Source: Rikenellaceae bacterium (lineage in GTDB: Bacteria > Bacteroidota > Bacteroidia > Bacteroidales > Rikenellaceae). Taken from it: a stretch of 64,000 bases of DNA. Where the stretch lies: contig SUZI01000005.1 of NCBI GenBank assembly GCA_015060005.1, positions 1 through 64,000 of the forward strand. The letters run 5' to 3'. Below the pieces are notes generated by a model. It did not search any database and was not told the origin of the DNA. It saw nothing but the letters and a program-made list of their open reading frames with translations. Of the stretch, positions 25,273 through 35,225 are shown piece after piece; position 1 is the stretch's first letter, and every line of letters starts with the position of its first letter. Both the position numbers and the translations under genes were made by a program.

Positions 25273-27336
25273 TTAGAATGGAGAAGCTGAACCAGCTGTT
25301 ACTACACAAACCTGCTTTGTTGCAGAGTTGAAGTAGAGGTCATAAGTACCAGCAGGAACCATAATGTTGTTACCTGGCTGGATAGTGTTGATTGGTGTGC
25401 CGATAGCGATTACATCGGTAGTCTCTGAACCGTAGTTCATATCGTCAGCCCAACCATCCTGACCTGCAGCAGCCTTAATCTTGAAACCGCCATCAGTAGC
25501 GAATGTAGCACCCTTGTGAACGTGAAGAGTCTCTGCTAAATCCTCCATTGGAATATCACCCCAAGAGTTGAAATCACCTGCTACATAGAACGAAGGAATA
25601 ACAGGAGTAGTATCTGCCTCATATGCAGGAATACCGTGCTCTGCTACGAAGAAGTAATCCTTATCCAAAACAAACTTTGCTGAGTCAGCAGTCTGCTTAC
25701 CAGCACCATTGTTGTTGAAGATAATCTGGAAAGTCTTACCTGCGTGCTCCTCACCGAGGTCAACATAGTAGTAACGTACACCGTTGATATCCTCATAGTC
25801 AGTCATCACTGTACCTGGCCAACCACCGAAGAGGTTCTCGCCACCGTCAGTCCAAGCGTAGGCTGCAATAGGTGAGTAACCAGCCTTATTCTCAACGTAG
25901 ATACGGAAGCCCTCGTGCTCTGATGGCTCGTCAGAAGAAGAACCACCTGTTGGATCCTGTGCACCAGCCTCTACAACGATAACATACTTAGTCTCTGGGT
26001 TGAAGTAGAAGTCGTAGTTACCCTCAGCTGCAAGACCAGAGTTGAGAGATGTCTGCTTGAAGAGTGTAGGAACGCCCAACTCAACAAGACCCTCTGAAGA
26101 GTAGTTAGGGTTAGCCCAATCGTGGTTGAAAGCAATCTTCCAGCCCTCGCCATCAACAGTGTAATCAACCATGGTCATAGGAACATTCTTAACTACCAAG
26201 TAGCCGTTAGATGCAGCCTCCTTGAACTCGTAAGTAGTGTCAGCGATATCCCAACCATTGAAACCACCTACCAAGTGGTAAACACCGCCTGATGGGTCTG
26301 GATCTGGCTCTGGAGTAACAGGGCCCTCACCTGGAGTTACTGCGATATTCAAAGTGTAAGGGAAGTCGAAGATGTTGAGTGTGAATACACCGCTACCAGT
26401 CTCGGTTGCAGCGATATCAGAGCCCTTGAACTGAAGGTCTGCTACATCACCACCGAGGTCAGTCAAATCCCAAACCTGGTTGAAACGAATCTTGAAGTTC
26501 TTACCTGCCTCTACAGGAGCATTAGCTACCCATACGTTGTTCTCAGCGTCGAACTCAAACTGAGCCTTGTCATTATCCCAGCCACCAACAGCATCACCGA
26601 TAAGACCTACGTAAGTGATAGGAGTCATCTCATAGGTTGCGTTTACAGCGTCGAAGACAATGTAGAGCAAACCAGCTGCATCAGCCTTGAAGTTACCTGC
26701 GTCAGGCTCAGTGCTCAAAACGCCATCCTTCAAACCGTAGTTAGTACCATCCCAAGACTGCTCTGCACAGAATTTGAACTCATAGGTACCACCCTCAGGG
26801 AGGTTTACAAAGCCATAGTACTTGTTATCAGCGTGGAGCTTCAAACGAGAGCAAGAGCCTGCTGGGTCCCAACCCTGGTAATCACCTACGATATAGAGGT
26901 AAGCCTCCTCTACAACAACAGGGATGTCGTAAACGAACTTAACAACCATAGGCTTTGCCTCTGCAGTCTCGCCAGCAGGAGTTACAGCTGAAAGGTTGAA
27001 TGTGATGTCATACTCACCAGCCTCCTCGATAGCAAACTGGCTGAGGAGAGCCATATTGGTAGTAGAGAAATAAGTTGCAGAAGTGCTGCCGAGAACAAGG
27101 CTCTGCTCGCCATACTCTGCACCTACAGTATACTCAACGTCGGTCTTATAACCGAACTTTGCAGGACTCCAAACGAGTGTGAAATCCTCAGCCTCAGTGC
27201 TCTTATTTACCACAACATCTGAGTGAGCGGTAAATGAAGGCTCAGTCTGAGCGATAACAATCTCATCACCCTCGTGGTTACAAGCACCAAATGAGAGGAG
27301 TGCTGCAGCTGACAATAAATATTTTACAATTTTCAT
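25273..27336 (-). CDS. SusF-like multi-module surface starch-binding lipoprotein
   Basis: A 687-residue lipoprotein; the start at 27336 gives a clean signal (MKIVKYLLSAAALLSFGAC) whereas the ATG at 27369 would add 11 hydrophilic residues. After the cysteine comes NHEGDE, acidic enough for surface export. An N-terminal SusE-type domain (to about 135) is followed by repeated beta-sandwich modules near residues 145 (YIVGDYQGWDP), 242 (LIGDAVGGWD), 350 (LVGGFNGWD), 474 (a CBM26-like module, AYAWTDGGENLFGGWPG) and 582 (YVAGDFNSWGD). Aromatic Trp residues fit starch binding. It is placed after susE as SusF is in Bacteroides. Confidence 0.88.
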   Translation of the reverse strand: MKIVKYLLSAAALLSFGACNHEGDEIVIAQTEPSFTAHSDVVVNKSTEAEDFTLVWSPAKFGYKTDVEYTVGAEYGEQSLVLGSTSATYFSTTNMALLSQFAIEEAGEYDITFNLSAVTPAGETAEAKPMVVKFVYDIPVVVEEAYLYIVGDYQGWDPAGSCSRLKLHADNKYYGFVNLPEGGTYEFKFCAEQSWDGTNYGLKDGVLSTEPDAGNFKADAAGLLYIVFDAVNATYEMTPITYVGLIGDAVGGWDNDKAQFEFDAENNVWVANAPVEAGKNFKIRFNQVWDLTDLGGDVADLQFKGSDIAATETGSGVFTLNIFDFPYTLNIAVTPGEGPVTPEPDPDPSGGVYHLVGGFNGWDIADTTYEFKEAASNGYLVVKNVPMTMVDYTVDGEGWKIAFNHDWANPNYSSEGLVELGVPTLFKQTSLNSGLAAEGNYDFYFNPETKYVIVVEAGAQDPTGGSSSDEPSEHEGFRIYVENKAGYSPIAAYAWTDGGENLFGGWPGTVMTDYEDINGVRYYYVDLGEEHAGKTFQIIFNNNGAGKQTADSAKFVLDKDYFFVAEHGIPAYEADTTPVIPSFYVAGDFNSWGDIPMEDLAETLHVHKGATFATDGGFKIKAAAGQDGWADDMNYGSETTDVIAIGTPINTIQPGNNIMVPAGTYDLYFNSATKQVCVVTAGSASPF

Positions 27337-27403
27337 AATCTCTTTATTATTATTTAAGGTGGGTGGCAATCAGAGGGACTACCACCCTACCGTTAAAAAC
27401 TAT

Positions 27404-28579
27404 TTACTCAGCCAACTCAACTGAACCTGAGATTGGTGATGGGTTTGTATCATCAGCAGCCAAAGCATCGATATCGCCGTGGAAGTTGATGTTGAAACGT
27501 ACGTTACCCGAAAGGTCAGTTACGATGTTATCGCCACCAGGAGTCAAGTGGTTCAAATCACCACCCCAGTTGGTATCCCAAGCCTGGTTCAAACGATACT
27601 TGAACTCACCACCTGCACAACCTGGCATAACAGCTGTCCAAACCTGGTTACGCATAGCTGTGTAGTACTTGTTGTCGAAGTCTGCATCGCCAGCAGCAGG
27701 AACACCTGCGAGCTCCATCTTAAGGTCGTTTACTGTATCCCAACCGCCAACAGCACCACCGATTACACTGATGCAATCAACTGGAGTGAGCTTAACAGAA
27801 CCGGTTGTGTGCTCAGGATTCAAAGTAACCTTAACCCAGTACAAGCCCTCCTCTGCAGTGATGTGTGCAGGGTCGCCCTCTGTTGTGAAGTTCTCTGGAT
27901 CACCACCGAGGTTACCTGTCCAGTTGTCATTAGGACAGAACTTGAAGTGGCACAAACCATCATCAGCAATGAAGTTACCAGTACCCTCTGCTGCACCGAG
28001 GTATACCAGACCCTCGTAAACATCGCTCCACTCAGAAGTCTCCCAAAGAACGGGACCCCTTGCATCAGGTGCCCAGCCCTGGAAGTTACCAGCGATATAC
28101 AATGGACGACGTACCCAAGGAGCTGATGAGCTTGGTACGGTAGTAACCTTCAAAGTGATAGGAGCTGAAGTGAGCAAGTAAGCCTCGCCTGTGCCGATGT
28201 TTGCAGTAACATACATCGAAATCTCCGACTCAGACTCCTCAGGAAGAGACAAGCCCTTCTCGCTAACCAAAGTGTTGTTCAAAGCCTCCTTAGTGAGAGT
28301 GTAGCTTGTAGTGTAAGACTCAGCAAGCTGAACAGTTGCATCGCCATAAGTTGCGAACAAACCGTAAGCTACCGATGCAGGATAACCATAGTCTACCTCG
28401 CTCCAAGAGAATGTAACCTCTGAAGAAAGGTTGTTTTCGTTGATGAGGATATCAGAGTGAGCATTGAGCACAGGTGCTGCAACCTCCTCGATAGGCTTTG
28501 CCTGCATCTTAGCATCCTCCTGACAAGCGATACCCACAAAAGCAATCGCTGCCAATGTTATATATTTCAAAAATTTCAT
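27404..28579 (-). CDS. SusE-like outer-membrane starch-binding lipoprotein
   Basis: A 391-residue lipoprotein with signal MKFLKYITLAAIAFVGIAC followed by QEDAK. It has an N-terminal SusE domain (about 25-145), then two carbohydrate-binding-type modules beginning near residue 157 (PLYIAGNFQGWAP) and 264 (SVIGGAVGGWD). The modules resemble those of the next gene, suggesting duplication. It lies 21 bp after susD. Its expected job is to hold starch near the SusC/SusD importer. Confidence 0.88.
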   Translation of the reverse strand: MKFLKYITLAAIAFVGIACQEDAKMQAKPIEEVAAPVLNAHSDILINENNLSSEVTFSWSEVDYGYPASVAYGLFATYGDATVQLAESYTTSYTLTKEALNNTLVSEKGLSLPEESESEISMYVTANIGTGEAYLLTSAPITLKVTTVPSSSAPWVRRPLYIAGNFQGWAPDARGPVLWETSEWSDVYEGLVYLGAAEGTGNFIADDGLCHFKFCPNDNWTGNLGGDPENFTTEGDPAHITAEEGLYWVKVTLNPEHTTGSVKLTPVDCISVIGGAVGGWDTVNDLKMELAGVPAAGDADFDNKYYTAMRNQVWTAVMPGCAGGEFKYRLNQAWDTNWGGDLNHLTPGGDNIVTDLSGNVRFNINFHGDIDALAADDTNPSPISGSVELAE

Positions 28580-28600
28580 CGTTTCAAAGATTATTAAGGA

Positions 28601-30190
28601 TTAATAACCAGGATTCTGTACCAAGTTCTCGTTAACCTGCAAATCATCGATTGGAAGTGGGAACAACTTAACGTAATCCTCCAAGCCCTGACCAGACTTC
28701 ACACCACCCTTGTAAGGCCAAAGGTATGTAGCTGAAGTATAGAGGTCGTAACGGATAAGAGTTGTACGACGATGACCCTCCCAAGCGAGCTCCTTGGTAA
28801 TCTCATTGAATACGTCATCCAATGTAAGAGCTGTAGCAGGAGTCTGCTTTGCACGGTTGCGTACCTCATTGAAGTACTGAACAGCCTTGTTAGCGTTCTT
28901 ACCTGTACGGCAAGATGCCTCAGCATAGAGCAAGTTCATCTCGGCAGCACGAATCAATGGGAAGTCGATAGATGCAAATGACTCAGTGAGTGAGTAGTCT
29001 ACACCAGGATTGAGGAAACGGTTGTTGTTGAACTTGCACTGGTGCCATCCCTGTGGGAAGTCAGTGATGCTCATCTCCTTGTTGGTAGAGTAACGCAAGT
29101 GGAAACGACCACGAGTGTCAACTACGCTATAATCCAACTCAGAGCCAAGCTGTGCATCCTCTGCTGCCTGGTCGCCAATAACCTTAGCAACGAACTCGTG
29201 TGGGATAACCAAACCAGCCCAGCCGCCCTGGATACCATAAGAGTTGTCGTTCTTAGATGCAAGAACAAGGTAAGAAGGACCACCATAAGACTGAGTCTTA
29301 GCAGCGTCGTAGCAAGCTGTGTAAACCATCTCCTTCAAAGCGTCAGGGTTCTCACCGTTGTCGCCCATAAAGAGTGCCTCGAAGTTAGTTGCCAAGTCAT
29401 AAGCCTCGATAACCTTCTCAGCAGCAGCCATAGTTACGTCGTACTCATCCATAATCTCCTCACCGAGGTAAGCCTTGTGGTTGATGGTCAAACGAGCCAA
29501 AAGACCGTAAGCAGCACCCTTATCTACGCGTGGGTAAACCTGAGTGTGAGGCTCCTTGAGTGCAGAGTTCTCAGAGGTAATCTCCTCCAACTCGCTCTTG
29601 ATGTGGTAGTAGAGATCCTTAGCCTTAATCTGCTCTGGCTTATAAGCACCAACAGGAGACTCAGGAGTAGTGAAAGGAACATTTCCGAAGCAATCGAGCA
29701 GAGTCCAATAAGCGTAGGCACGCAAGAAACGAACCTCAGCACGCTCTATTGCAATCTCAGGATTGCTATCGTCAGTGTTACGCAGATACTCGTTAGCGAA
29801 TGAAATCATCATCAAGCCACGAGAATATGCAGCATAGATTGCATCGTTCTTAGTCGATGTCCAAGTGTTGCGGTTGATCTCAGCAACCCAACCATCACCC
29901 CAGATACACTTTACCTCATCGGTAGTGATTGACTGAAGCGACCACAAAGCACGCAAGTACTCTGACGCACCGGCATCAGCTACTGCGATATCCGCACTAC
30001 CAGCACCTGACTGACCTACCAAAGTGAAACCACCGTAAATCTTAGCCAGCTGACCCATACGGTAATCAGGATTTGAATAAATGCTACCGCTATCGATTGT
30101 GGTATCCGACATAGGGAACTGATCCAGATCACCTACGCAAGCGGTAAACGACATTACGGCACAAGCCGCCATTACAATATATTTTTTCAT
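28601..30190 (-). CDS. susD: SusD family starch-binding lipoprotein
   Basis: A 529-residue surface lipoprotein that caps the SusC channel and binds glycan. The signal is MKKYIVMAACAVMSFTAC, then VGDLDQFP. SusD/RagB features include the N-terminal LDQFPMSD, the TPR-like helical regions (ERAEVRFLRAYAYWTLLDCFGNVPF) and a typical C-terminal KELAWEGHRRTTLIRY with a final PLPIDDLQVNENLVQNPGY. It lies 15 bp after susC. Starch specificity is inferred from the neighbouring SusE/F and GH13 genes. Confidence 0.95.
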   Translation of the reverse strand: MKKYIVMAACAVMSFTACVGDLDQFPMSDTTIDSGSIYSNPDYRMGQLAKIYGGFTLVGQSGAGSADIAVADAGASEYLRALWSLQSITTDEVKCIWGDGWVAEINRNTWTSTKNDAIYAAYSRGLMMISFANEYLRNTDDSNPEIAIERAEVRFLRAYAYWTLLDCFGNVPFTTPESPVGAYKPEQIKAKDLYYHIKSELEEITSENSALKEPHTQVYPRVDKGAAYGLLARLTINHKAYLGEEIMDEYDVTMAAAEKVIEAYDLATNFEALFMGDNGENPDALKEMVYTACYDAAKTQSYGGPSYLVLASKNDNSYGIQGGWAGLVIPHEFVAKVIGDQAAEDAQLGSELDYSVVDTRGRFHLRYSTNKEMSITDFPQGWHQCKFNNNRFLNPGVDYSLTESFASIDFPLIRAAEMNLLYAEASCRTGKNANKAVQYFNEVRNRAKQTPATALTLDDVFNEITKELAWEGHRRTTLIRYDLYTSATYLWPYKGGVKSGQGLEDYVKLFPLPIDDLQVNENLVQNPGY

Positions 30191-30205
30191 AATCGTTTTC
30201 TGCTA

Positions 30206-33200
30206 TTAGAAGTTAATACCCAAACGCAAGCTATAAATTCGTGGACGTGGGTAGATGTTACCATCGATACCACCTGCTACTGATGACTCAGGATCCAGAC
30301 CGCTGTAATCAGAGATTACGAATACGTTCTGAACACCGGCAGCAATACGGATTGACATACCACGCTTGTCAACATTCTGGAATGTGTAACCGAGGTTGAT
30401 GTCGTCCATACGGAAGAATGAAGCATCCTCGAGCCACAAGTCAGAGATTGACTGTGCAGTAGAAGAGTTAGCAGTAAAGCCATACTTTGTAGCTACACGC
30501 TGTGCATTTACCAAGTAACCCTTGTCAATTACGTCGCGATAGTATGGTGTCGCACCGCTACGCAAAACGTCGTTGAACATATAGTTACCCACTGTACCGT
30601 GTCCGTTGAAACCGAAGTCCCAATTCTTGTAAGTGAGCTTAAGGTTGATACCATAGTAGAAATCTGGATTAGGACTCTTGTTGGTCATATAACGGTCGCC
30701 GTTAGTAATCTGACCATCACCGTCGCGGTCTACGATAGCGTTGTGGATTGGATTACCATCAGCATCGTAAGCCTGCTGCCAGAGATAGAAAGTGTGTGGA
30801 GTATAACCCACCATATGACGCTGTACAGTGTTACCTGTACCACCACCAGCACCACCCAAATCGATAGCGTTAGATGGCAACTCGGTAATCTCTGTATCCT
30901 GGAATGTACCGCTCAAACCGATTGTGAGGTGCCAATCCTTAGTCTCAACAGGGATGAAGTTCAAAGCAACCTCGACACCCTTGTTCTCCATAGAACCGAT
31001 GTTCTGGAAAGTAGAGTTAGAGAAGTTACCACCGAGAGGTACGTTTACATAAGAAATCAAATCCTTAGTGTCGCGGTAGTAAGCATCAACCGAACCGTTG
31101 ATACGGCCATTGAGGAAACCGAAGTCAACACCGACGTTGTAAGTAGTAGTCTCCTCCCACTTCAAATCCTGGTTGTAAGCGTGTGGCTTGATAGGATAGT
31201 ACCAGTTGCCACCACCCAATGGATACTGAGTAGTTGGGTCGATAGAGATCTCACCATACTTCAAAGCAGCGTAGTTCTCGCCGAACTCCTGCTGACCTGT
31301 GATACCCCAACCCAAACGGAGCTTCAAAGCAGAAACTACTGTAGATGACTTCAACCAATTCTCCTCTGCGATGTTCCAAGCCAATGCAGCTGATGGGAAG
31401 TAACCCCAACGGTTATCACCACCGAAGCGTGAAGAGCCATCGGCACGCATTGTGAAGGTGAGCAAGTAGCGAGAAGCAATTGAGTAGTTGATACGACCGT
31501 AGAATGAAACCAGAGCGTTACGATATGCAGAGTGGCTCTCGTTGATGAGCTTGCTATCGTATGCGTAGTAATCGTCAGATGCTACAGCAGGAGCTACACG
31601 ACCGTAGTTATAAGAGTTGGTCGCAGAGTGGTTAACTGACCAAGAGTAACCTGCCATAACGTTCAGATTGTGAATACCGAACTCCTTCTGGTAGTTAGCA
31701 TAGAACTCCAAAAGCTGGTTGCGGTGCAAGTTATCATACTCTGAGTAACGACCACGTCCCTTATAGATACCGCTATCGCCTGTATCGCGGTTAGAGAAGA
31801 TAGAGCCGATTGTATTACCCTTATCACCGTTAGTGCGAGTAATATCCAAACCGAGGTTCAAGTTGAAGCTCAAATCCTCCAAGCCGTGTACCTTATAATC
31901 CAACTGGATGTTACCCAACGCACGGTAAGAGTGGTTAGCGTCCCACTGGTCATTCAAGAGTGAAAGTGGGTTGCAAGCTGTAAGGTCGGTTGTCCAGTTG
32001 TAGTAACCGTTGTTCAAAGAGTAGTCAATAGCACCATCTGCTGTGCGGTTGTAGATGTCCTGTGTAGGATCGAAGTATACAGCCGAGCCGATAGCACCAC
32101 CGTCAGAATAGTTCGACTTGTTGAAGATACCCTTTGCATTGAGGTTTACAGTAAGGTGATTGTCGAAGAACTTAGGTGAGAGGCTGATATCAACAGTTGC
32201 ACGCTGGTTGTCAGATGTCTCAACAGTACCACCATCGTAAGTGTAACCTACTGAAGCACGGTATGGGAGCTTGTTCTCCATAGCACCGCCAACGATAGAT
32301 ATGTTGTGGTCAGTAGCTACGCCGAGACGGAAAATCTGATCCTGCCAATCGGTGTTAGCTGTGCCGAAGAGTGCGTTAGCCTTGTCAGCCATATCAGGAT
32401 AAGCTGTGAGGATGAATGACTTGAACTCATCAGCGTTCATCATATCCATAGTGCTGAAGTTGTGCTTAACAGCAACAGAACCGTTGTAAGATACCTTAGC
32501 CTCGCCGCTTGTACCCTTCTTTGTAGTGATGAGGATGACACCGTTAGATGCACGTGAACCGTAGATAGCAGTTGCAGATGCATCCTTCAATACTGTGAAG
32601 GTCTCGATGTCGTTAGGGTTAACAGTTGCCAATACGTTAGACATACCAACACCTGCGTCCTCAGCGATAGGTACACCGTCGATTACGATAAGTGGGTTGT
32701 TGTTAGCAGAGAGTGATGCACCACCACGGATACGAATCTCTGAACCTGCACCTGGAGCACCGTTACCAGAAACGATGTTTACTCCTGGTACCTTACCACG
32801 CAACATCTCCTGTGGAGAGGTTACAGCACCACGGTTCAACTCCTCCGCCTTAACAGCGATAACCGAACCGGTCATATCGTTCTTCTTAACGGTACCGTAA
32901 CCGATGACAACGAGCTCATCGAGAGCCATCACGTCCTCCTCGAGTACGATACGACCGAAATCGGTTACATTGGCAACCTTAGTGATTGTCTTGTAGCCGA
33001 TGTAGCTGATCTCAAGAACAGCTGCCTGGTCTTTAACATTCAGGGCAAAACCTCCCTGAATATCGGTGATAGCACCATTGGTTGTACCAACCTCAGCCAC
33101 CATTGCACCGATTATGGGCTCACCTGCCTGGTCTACGATAGTACCCTTAACTGAATGTTTGCCCGATTGTGCAAACGCAGCCATAGGAATCGCACACAAA

Positions 33201-33247
33201 AGCATTACGCCCAAACACATAGATAGAATTTTTCTCATAATGTGCAT
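30206..33247 (-). CDS. susC: SusC family TonB-dependent outer-membrane transporter
   Basis: A 1013-residue importer of maltooligosaccharides. It has a signal peptide (to about residue 27, AAFAQ), a carboxypeptidase-like regulatory domain (VKGTIVDQAGEPIIGAMVAE), a plug domain with the SusC signature (SATAIYGSRASNGVILITTKKG) and a 22-strand barrel ending in the family-typical LRLGINF. There is no STN/anti-sigma interaction domain. The ATG at 33247 shares its upstream AACTAACACAAATG context with nadE; an in-frame ATG at 33238 is the alternative. It starts 49 bp after the MFS gene. Confidence 0.96.
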   Translation of the reverse strand: MHIMRKILSMCLGVMLLCAIPMAAFAQSGKHSVKGTIVDQAGEPIIGAMVAEVGTTNGAITDIQGGFALNVKDQAAVLEISYIGYKTITKVANVTDFGRIVLEEDVMALDELVVIGYGTVKKNDMTGSVIAVKAEELNRGAVTSPQEMLRGKVPGVNIVSGNGAPGAGSEIRIRGGASLSANNNPLIVIDGVPIAEDAGVGMSNVLATVNPNDIETFTVLKDASATAIYGSRASNGVILITTKKGTSGEAKVSYNGSVAVKHNFSTMDMMNADEFKSFILTAYPDMADKANALFGTANTDWQDQIFRLGVATDHNISIVGGAMENKLPYRASVGYTYDGGTVETSDNQRATVDISLSPKFFDNHLTVNLNAKGIFNKSNYSDGGAIGSAVYFDPTQDIYNRTADGAIDYSLNNGYYNWTTDLTACNPLSLLNDQWDANHSYRALGNIQLDYKVHGLEDLSFNLNLGLDITRTNGDKGNTIGSIFSNRDTGDSGIYKGRGRYSEYDNLHRNQLLEFYANYQKEFGIHNLNVMAGYSWSVNHSATNSYNYGRVAPAVASDDYYAYDSKLINESHSAYRNALVSFYGRINYSIASRYLLTFTMRADGSSRFGGDNRWGYFPSAALAWNIAEENWLKSSTVVSALKLRLGWGITGQQEFGENYAALKYGEISIDPTTQYPLGGGNWYYPIKPHAYNQDLKWEETTTYNVGVDFGFLNGRINGSVDAYYRDTKDLISYVNVPLGGNFSNSTFQNIGSMENKGVEVALNFIPVETKDWHLTIGLSGTFQDTEITELPSNAIDLGGAGGGTGNTVQRHMVGYTPHTFYLWQQAYDADGNPIHNAIVDRDGDGQITNGDRYMTNKSPNPDFYYGINLKLTYKNWDFGFNGHGTVGNYMFNDVLRSGATPYYRDVIDKGYLVNAQRVATKYGFTANSSTAQSISDLWLEDASFFRMDDINLGYTFQNVDKRGMSIRIAAGVQNVFVISDYSGLDPESSVAGGIDGNIYPRPRIYSLRLGINF

Positions 33248-33296
33248 TTGTGTTAGTTAATAAAAAATGATTAGTGTTATATAAAGTAAAAATACG

Positions 33297-34631
33297 TTAC
33301 TCCGTCTTAGTCTTGATGCCTGCAACAGCCAGAGCTCCCAACAGCATAGCTCCTCCTGCCACGAAGAACATCGTGATAGAGGCACCACCTACCGCCTTGA
33401 GGATATGACCACCGAGCAGACCTGCTACAATCTGTGGTACGCAAATTGTACAATTGAACAGACCGAGGTAGGTTCCGATGTTACTCTTGAGCGACTTGGT
33501 AAGCATCGAGAATGGCATAGCAAGCATTGCTGCCCACGCACAACCGATAAGGATGAATGGGATGAAGAGCAGATACTTGATATACTCGGGACATACCGAG
33601 AACATCACACCCAGGTCGTTCATATAGATGAGCGACACAAAACCGATAGCACCCAGAATAAGGCTTGATGAGTAAGCCACCTTATCACCCTTGAAGTATG
33701 GCAACACCATAGCCCAGAGGATAGATGCGACAGCCTGAACGGCGAAAATCACACCGGTCCAGTTACCTGCATCCTGGAAAGCAGCCGACTTGGTATCGGT
33801 TGTTCCCCACACAGTGTCGGCGATACCTGCTGTGGTATAAGCCCACATATAGGTGAAGGCAAACCAGCAGAAGAACTGCACAACACCGATACGCCAGAAG
33901 TTGCCCGGAGCCTTCTTCAGAAGTGAGAACATACTCTCGTTATGCTCCTCAGCACCCTCCTCAGCGGTGTTATACTTGGCGTACTCCTGTGGAGGCATCT
34001 CTTTGACGCTGAAGCCGGTAATGATAACGCAGAGAATCAAGATAGCTGCTCCTGCATAGAATGAGAAAATCACCGAGTCGGGAATGATACCCTCGGGTGC
34101 CTCATTGCTGATATGCAACCAGGTCAGAACAAATGGGAACAAGCAGCCGATGAGCTGACCTGTGTTACACCAAAAGCTCTGGATTGAGTATGCTTTGGTC
34201 TTCTGCTGCTCATTTACCATATCGCCCACCATCATCTTGAATGGCTGCATAGCCATATTGATTGATGTGTCGAGCAACATAAGCATAGAGATTGCAAAAG
34301 CCATAGCCAAGCCAAACGACATACTCAAACTGCCGGCATTAGGCAGAAACAACATCACGATGGTCGCCACCAAAGCTCCCACGTAGAGATAGGGCTTACG
34401 ACGTCCGAAGCGACACCAGGTGCGGTCGCTGTACTTACCCACCAATGGCTGAATTATCATACCCATCAGAGCTGGGATGATAAAGAAATAGCTCAAGTTG
34501 TGAGGGTCAGCACCGAGCGTCTGGAAGATTCGGCTAATGTTGGCATTCTGCAGTGCAAAAGCAATCTGAACACCCATAAAGCCGAAGCTTAATGCCCATA
34601 GTTGTTTGTTTGTTAAATTTGGTTTAGTCAT
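33297..34631 (-). CDS. MFS maltose/oligosaccharide transporter (SLC45-like)
   Basis: A 444-residue inner-membrane carrier with 12 predicted spans. The N-terminal half has the motif GKYSDRTWCRFGRRKPYLYVG and DTSINMAMQPFKMMVGDMV, typical of the glycoside/maltose branch related to SLC45. It should take maltose or short maltodextrins released in the periplasm into the cytoplasm. It is the first gene of the starch operon and has a 49-bp gap to susC, so it is probably co-transcribed with it. Sugar specificity is inferred from context. Confidence 0.9.
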   Translation of the reverse strand: MTKPNLTNKQLWALSFGFMGVQIAFALQNANISRIFQTLGADPHNLSYFFIIPALMGMIIQPLVGKYSDRTWCRFGRRKPYLYVGALVATIVMLFLPNAGSLSMSFGLAMAFAISMLMLLDTSINMAMQPFKMMVGDMVNEQQKTKAYSIQSFWCNTGQLIGCLFPFVLTWLHISNEAPEGIIPDSVIFSFYAGAAILILCVIITGFSVKEMPPQEYAKYNTAEEGAEEHNESMFSLLKKAPGNFWRIGVVQFFCWFAFTYMWAYTTAGIADTVWGTTDTKSAAFQDAGNWTGVIFAVQAVASILWAMVLPYFKGDKVAYSSSLILGAIGFVSLIYMNDLGVMFSVCPEYIKYLLFIPFILIGCAWAAMLAMPFSMLTKSLKSNIGTYLGLFNCTICVPQIVAGLLGGHILKAVGGASITMFFVAGGAMLLGALAVAGIKTKTE

Positions 34632-35225
34632 TTCTTAAAAATCTAAAATTTTACGCTCTTTAACTGTGCGAATTTTAATAAAAATATGTAAAGCGAAAAA
34701 TTTGACTAAGTGAATGGTTAAATAATAGGTATGAATTGCACAAAATTAAGTATGAGTGGTAGGGGCAATTTTGCACGTATAAACCATCATTTGACAATTC
34801 TTAAACTTTGTTTAAGCACTCCGTCTATAGGTTTGTGCTTTCAAATTGTAACCTTAACGCCAAAACGGGTTTTGTTTATAAAAATTTTTAATATCAATAT
34901 TGTTGGTACAAAATATTTTATTAACAATTTGCTATTTGTATTAAAATTCATCAATACAATTCTAATCGCTACCACATAGGCATCTGTCGCAGTTTTAAGC
35001 GTCTAACCACCCAAACCAGGAAGTCAACAAAAACTCATAATTATATATTTTGACACCGACTTATGCTAAATATGACACAATGTATAAAATTGTGAATTAT
35101 TTAATATTTTAAGTATCGCATCGGTTTTGGATACGATTTGAAACAAAAGTAATAAAAAAAGTTAAGTGTAGGATGTATTTAGTAAGAAAATATTATAATT
35201 CAGTATCAAAATAGCTAAAATAAAT
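34632..35225. other. AT-rich intergenic region between the starch operon and serC
   Basis: About 600 bases of low GC with no convincing gene; the 82-codon frame at 34731-34979 has AT-driven composition and no family resemblance. It holds a candidate starch-operon promoter (34741-34768), a CAAAACGGGTTTTG palindrome (34861-34874) and an imperfect inverted repeat ATCGCATC/GATACGAT (35115-35122 with 35130-35137). Otherwise I see nothing in it. Confidence 0.6.
34741..34768 (-). promoter_or_regulatory. Candidate promoter of the starch operon
   Basis: On the minus strand TAATTTTG (34748-34741) matches TAnnTTTG, with TTG (34768-34766) 17 bases upstream. The -7 sequence CAAAATT is also one arm of an inverted repeat with AATTTTG (34767-34773). 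The leader would be about 100 bases. Spacing is below the ideal, so confidence is limited. Confidence 0.35.

Noticed and set aside
34731..34979. 82-codon frame in the AT-rich gap
   Set aside because: Composition reflects AT richness; no start context, no signal or motif, and no neighbour in the same direction.
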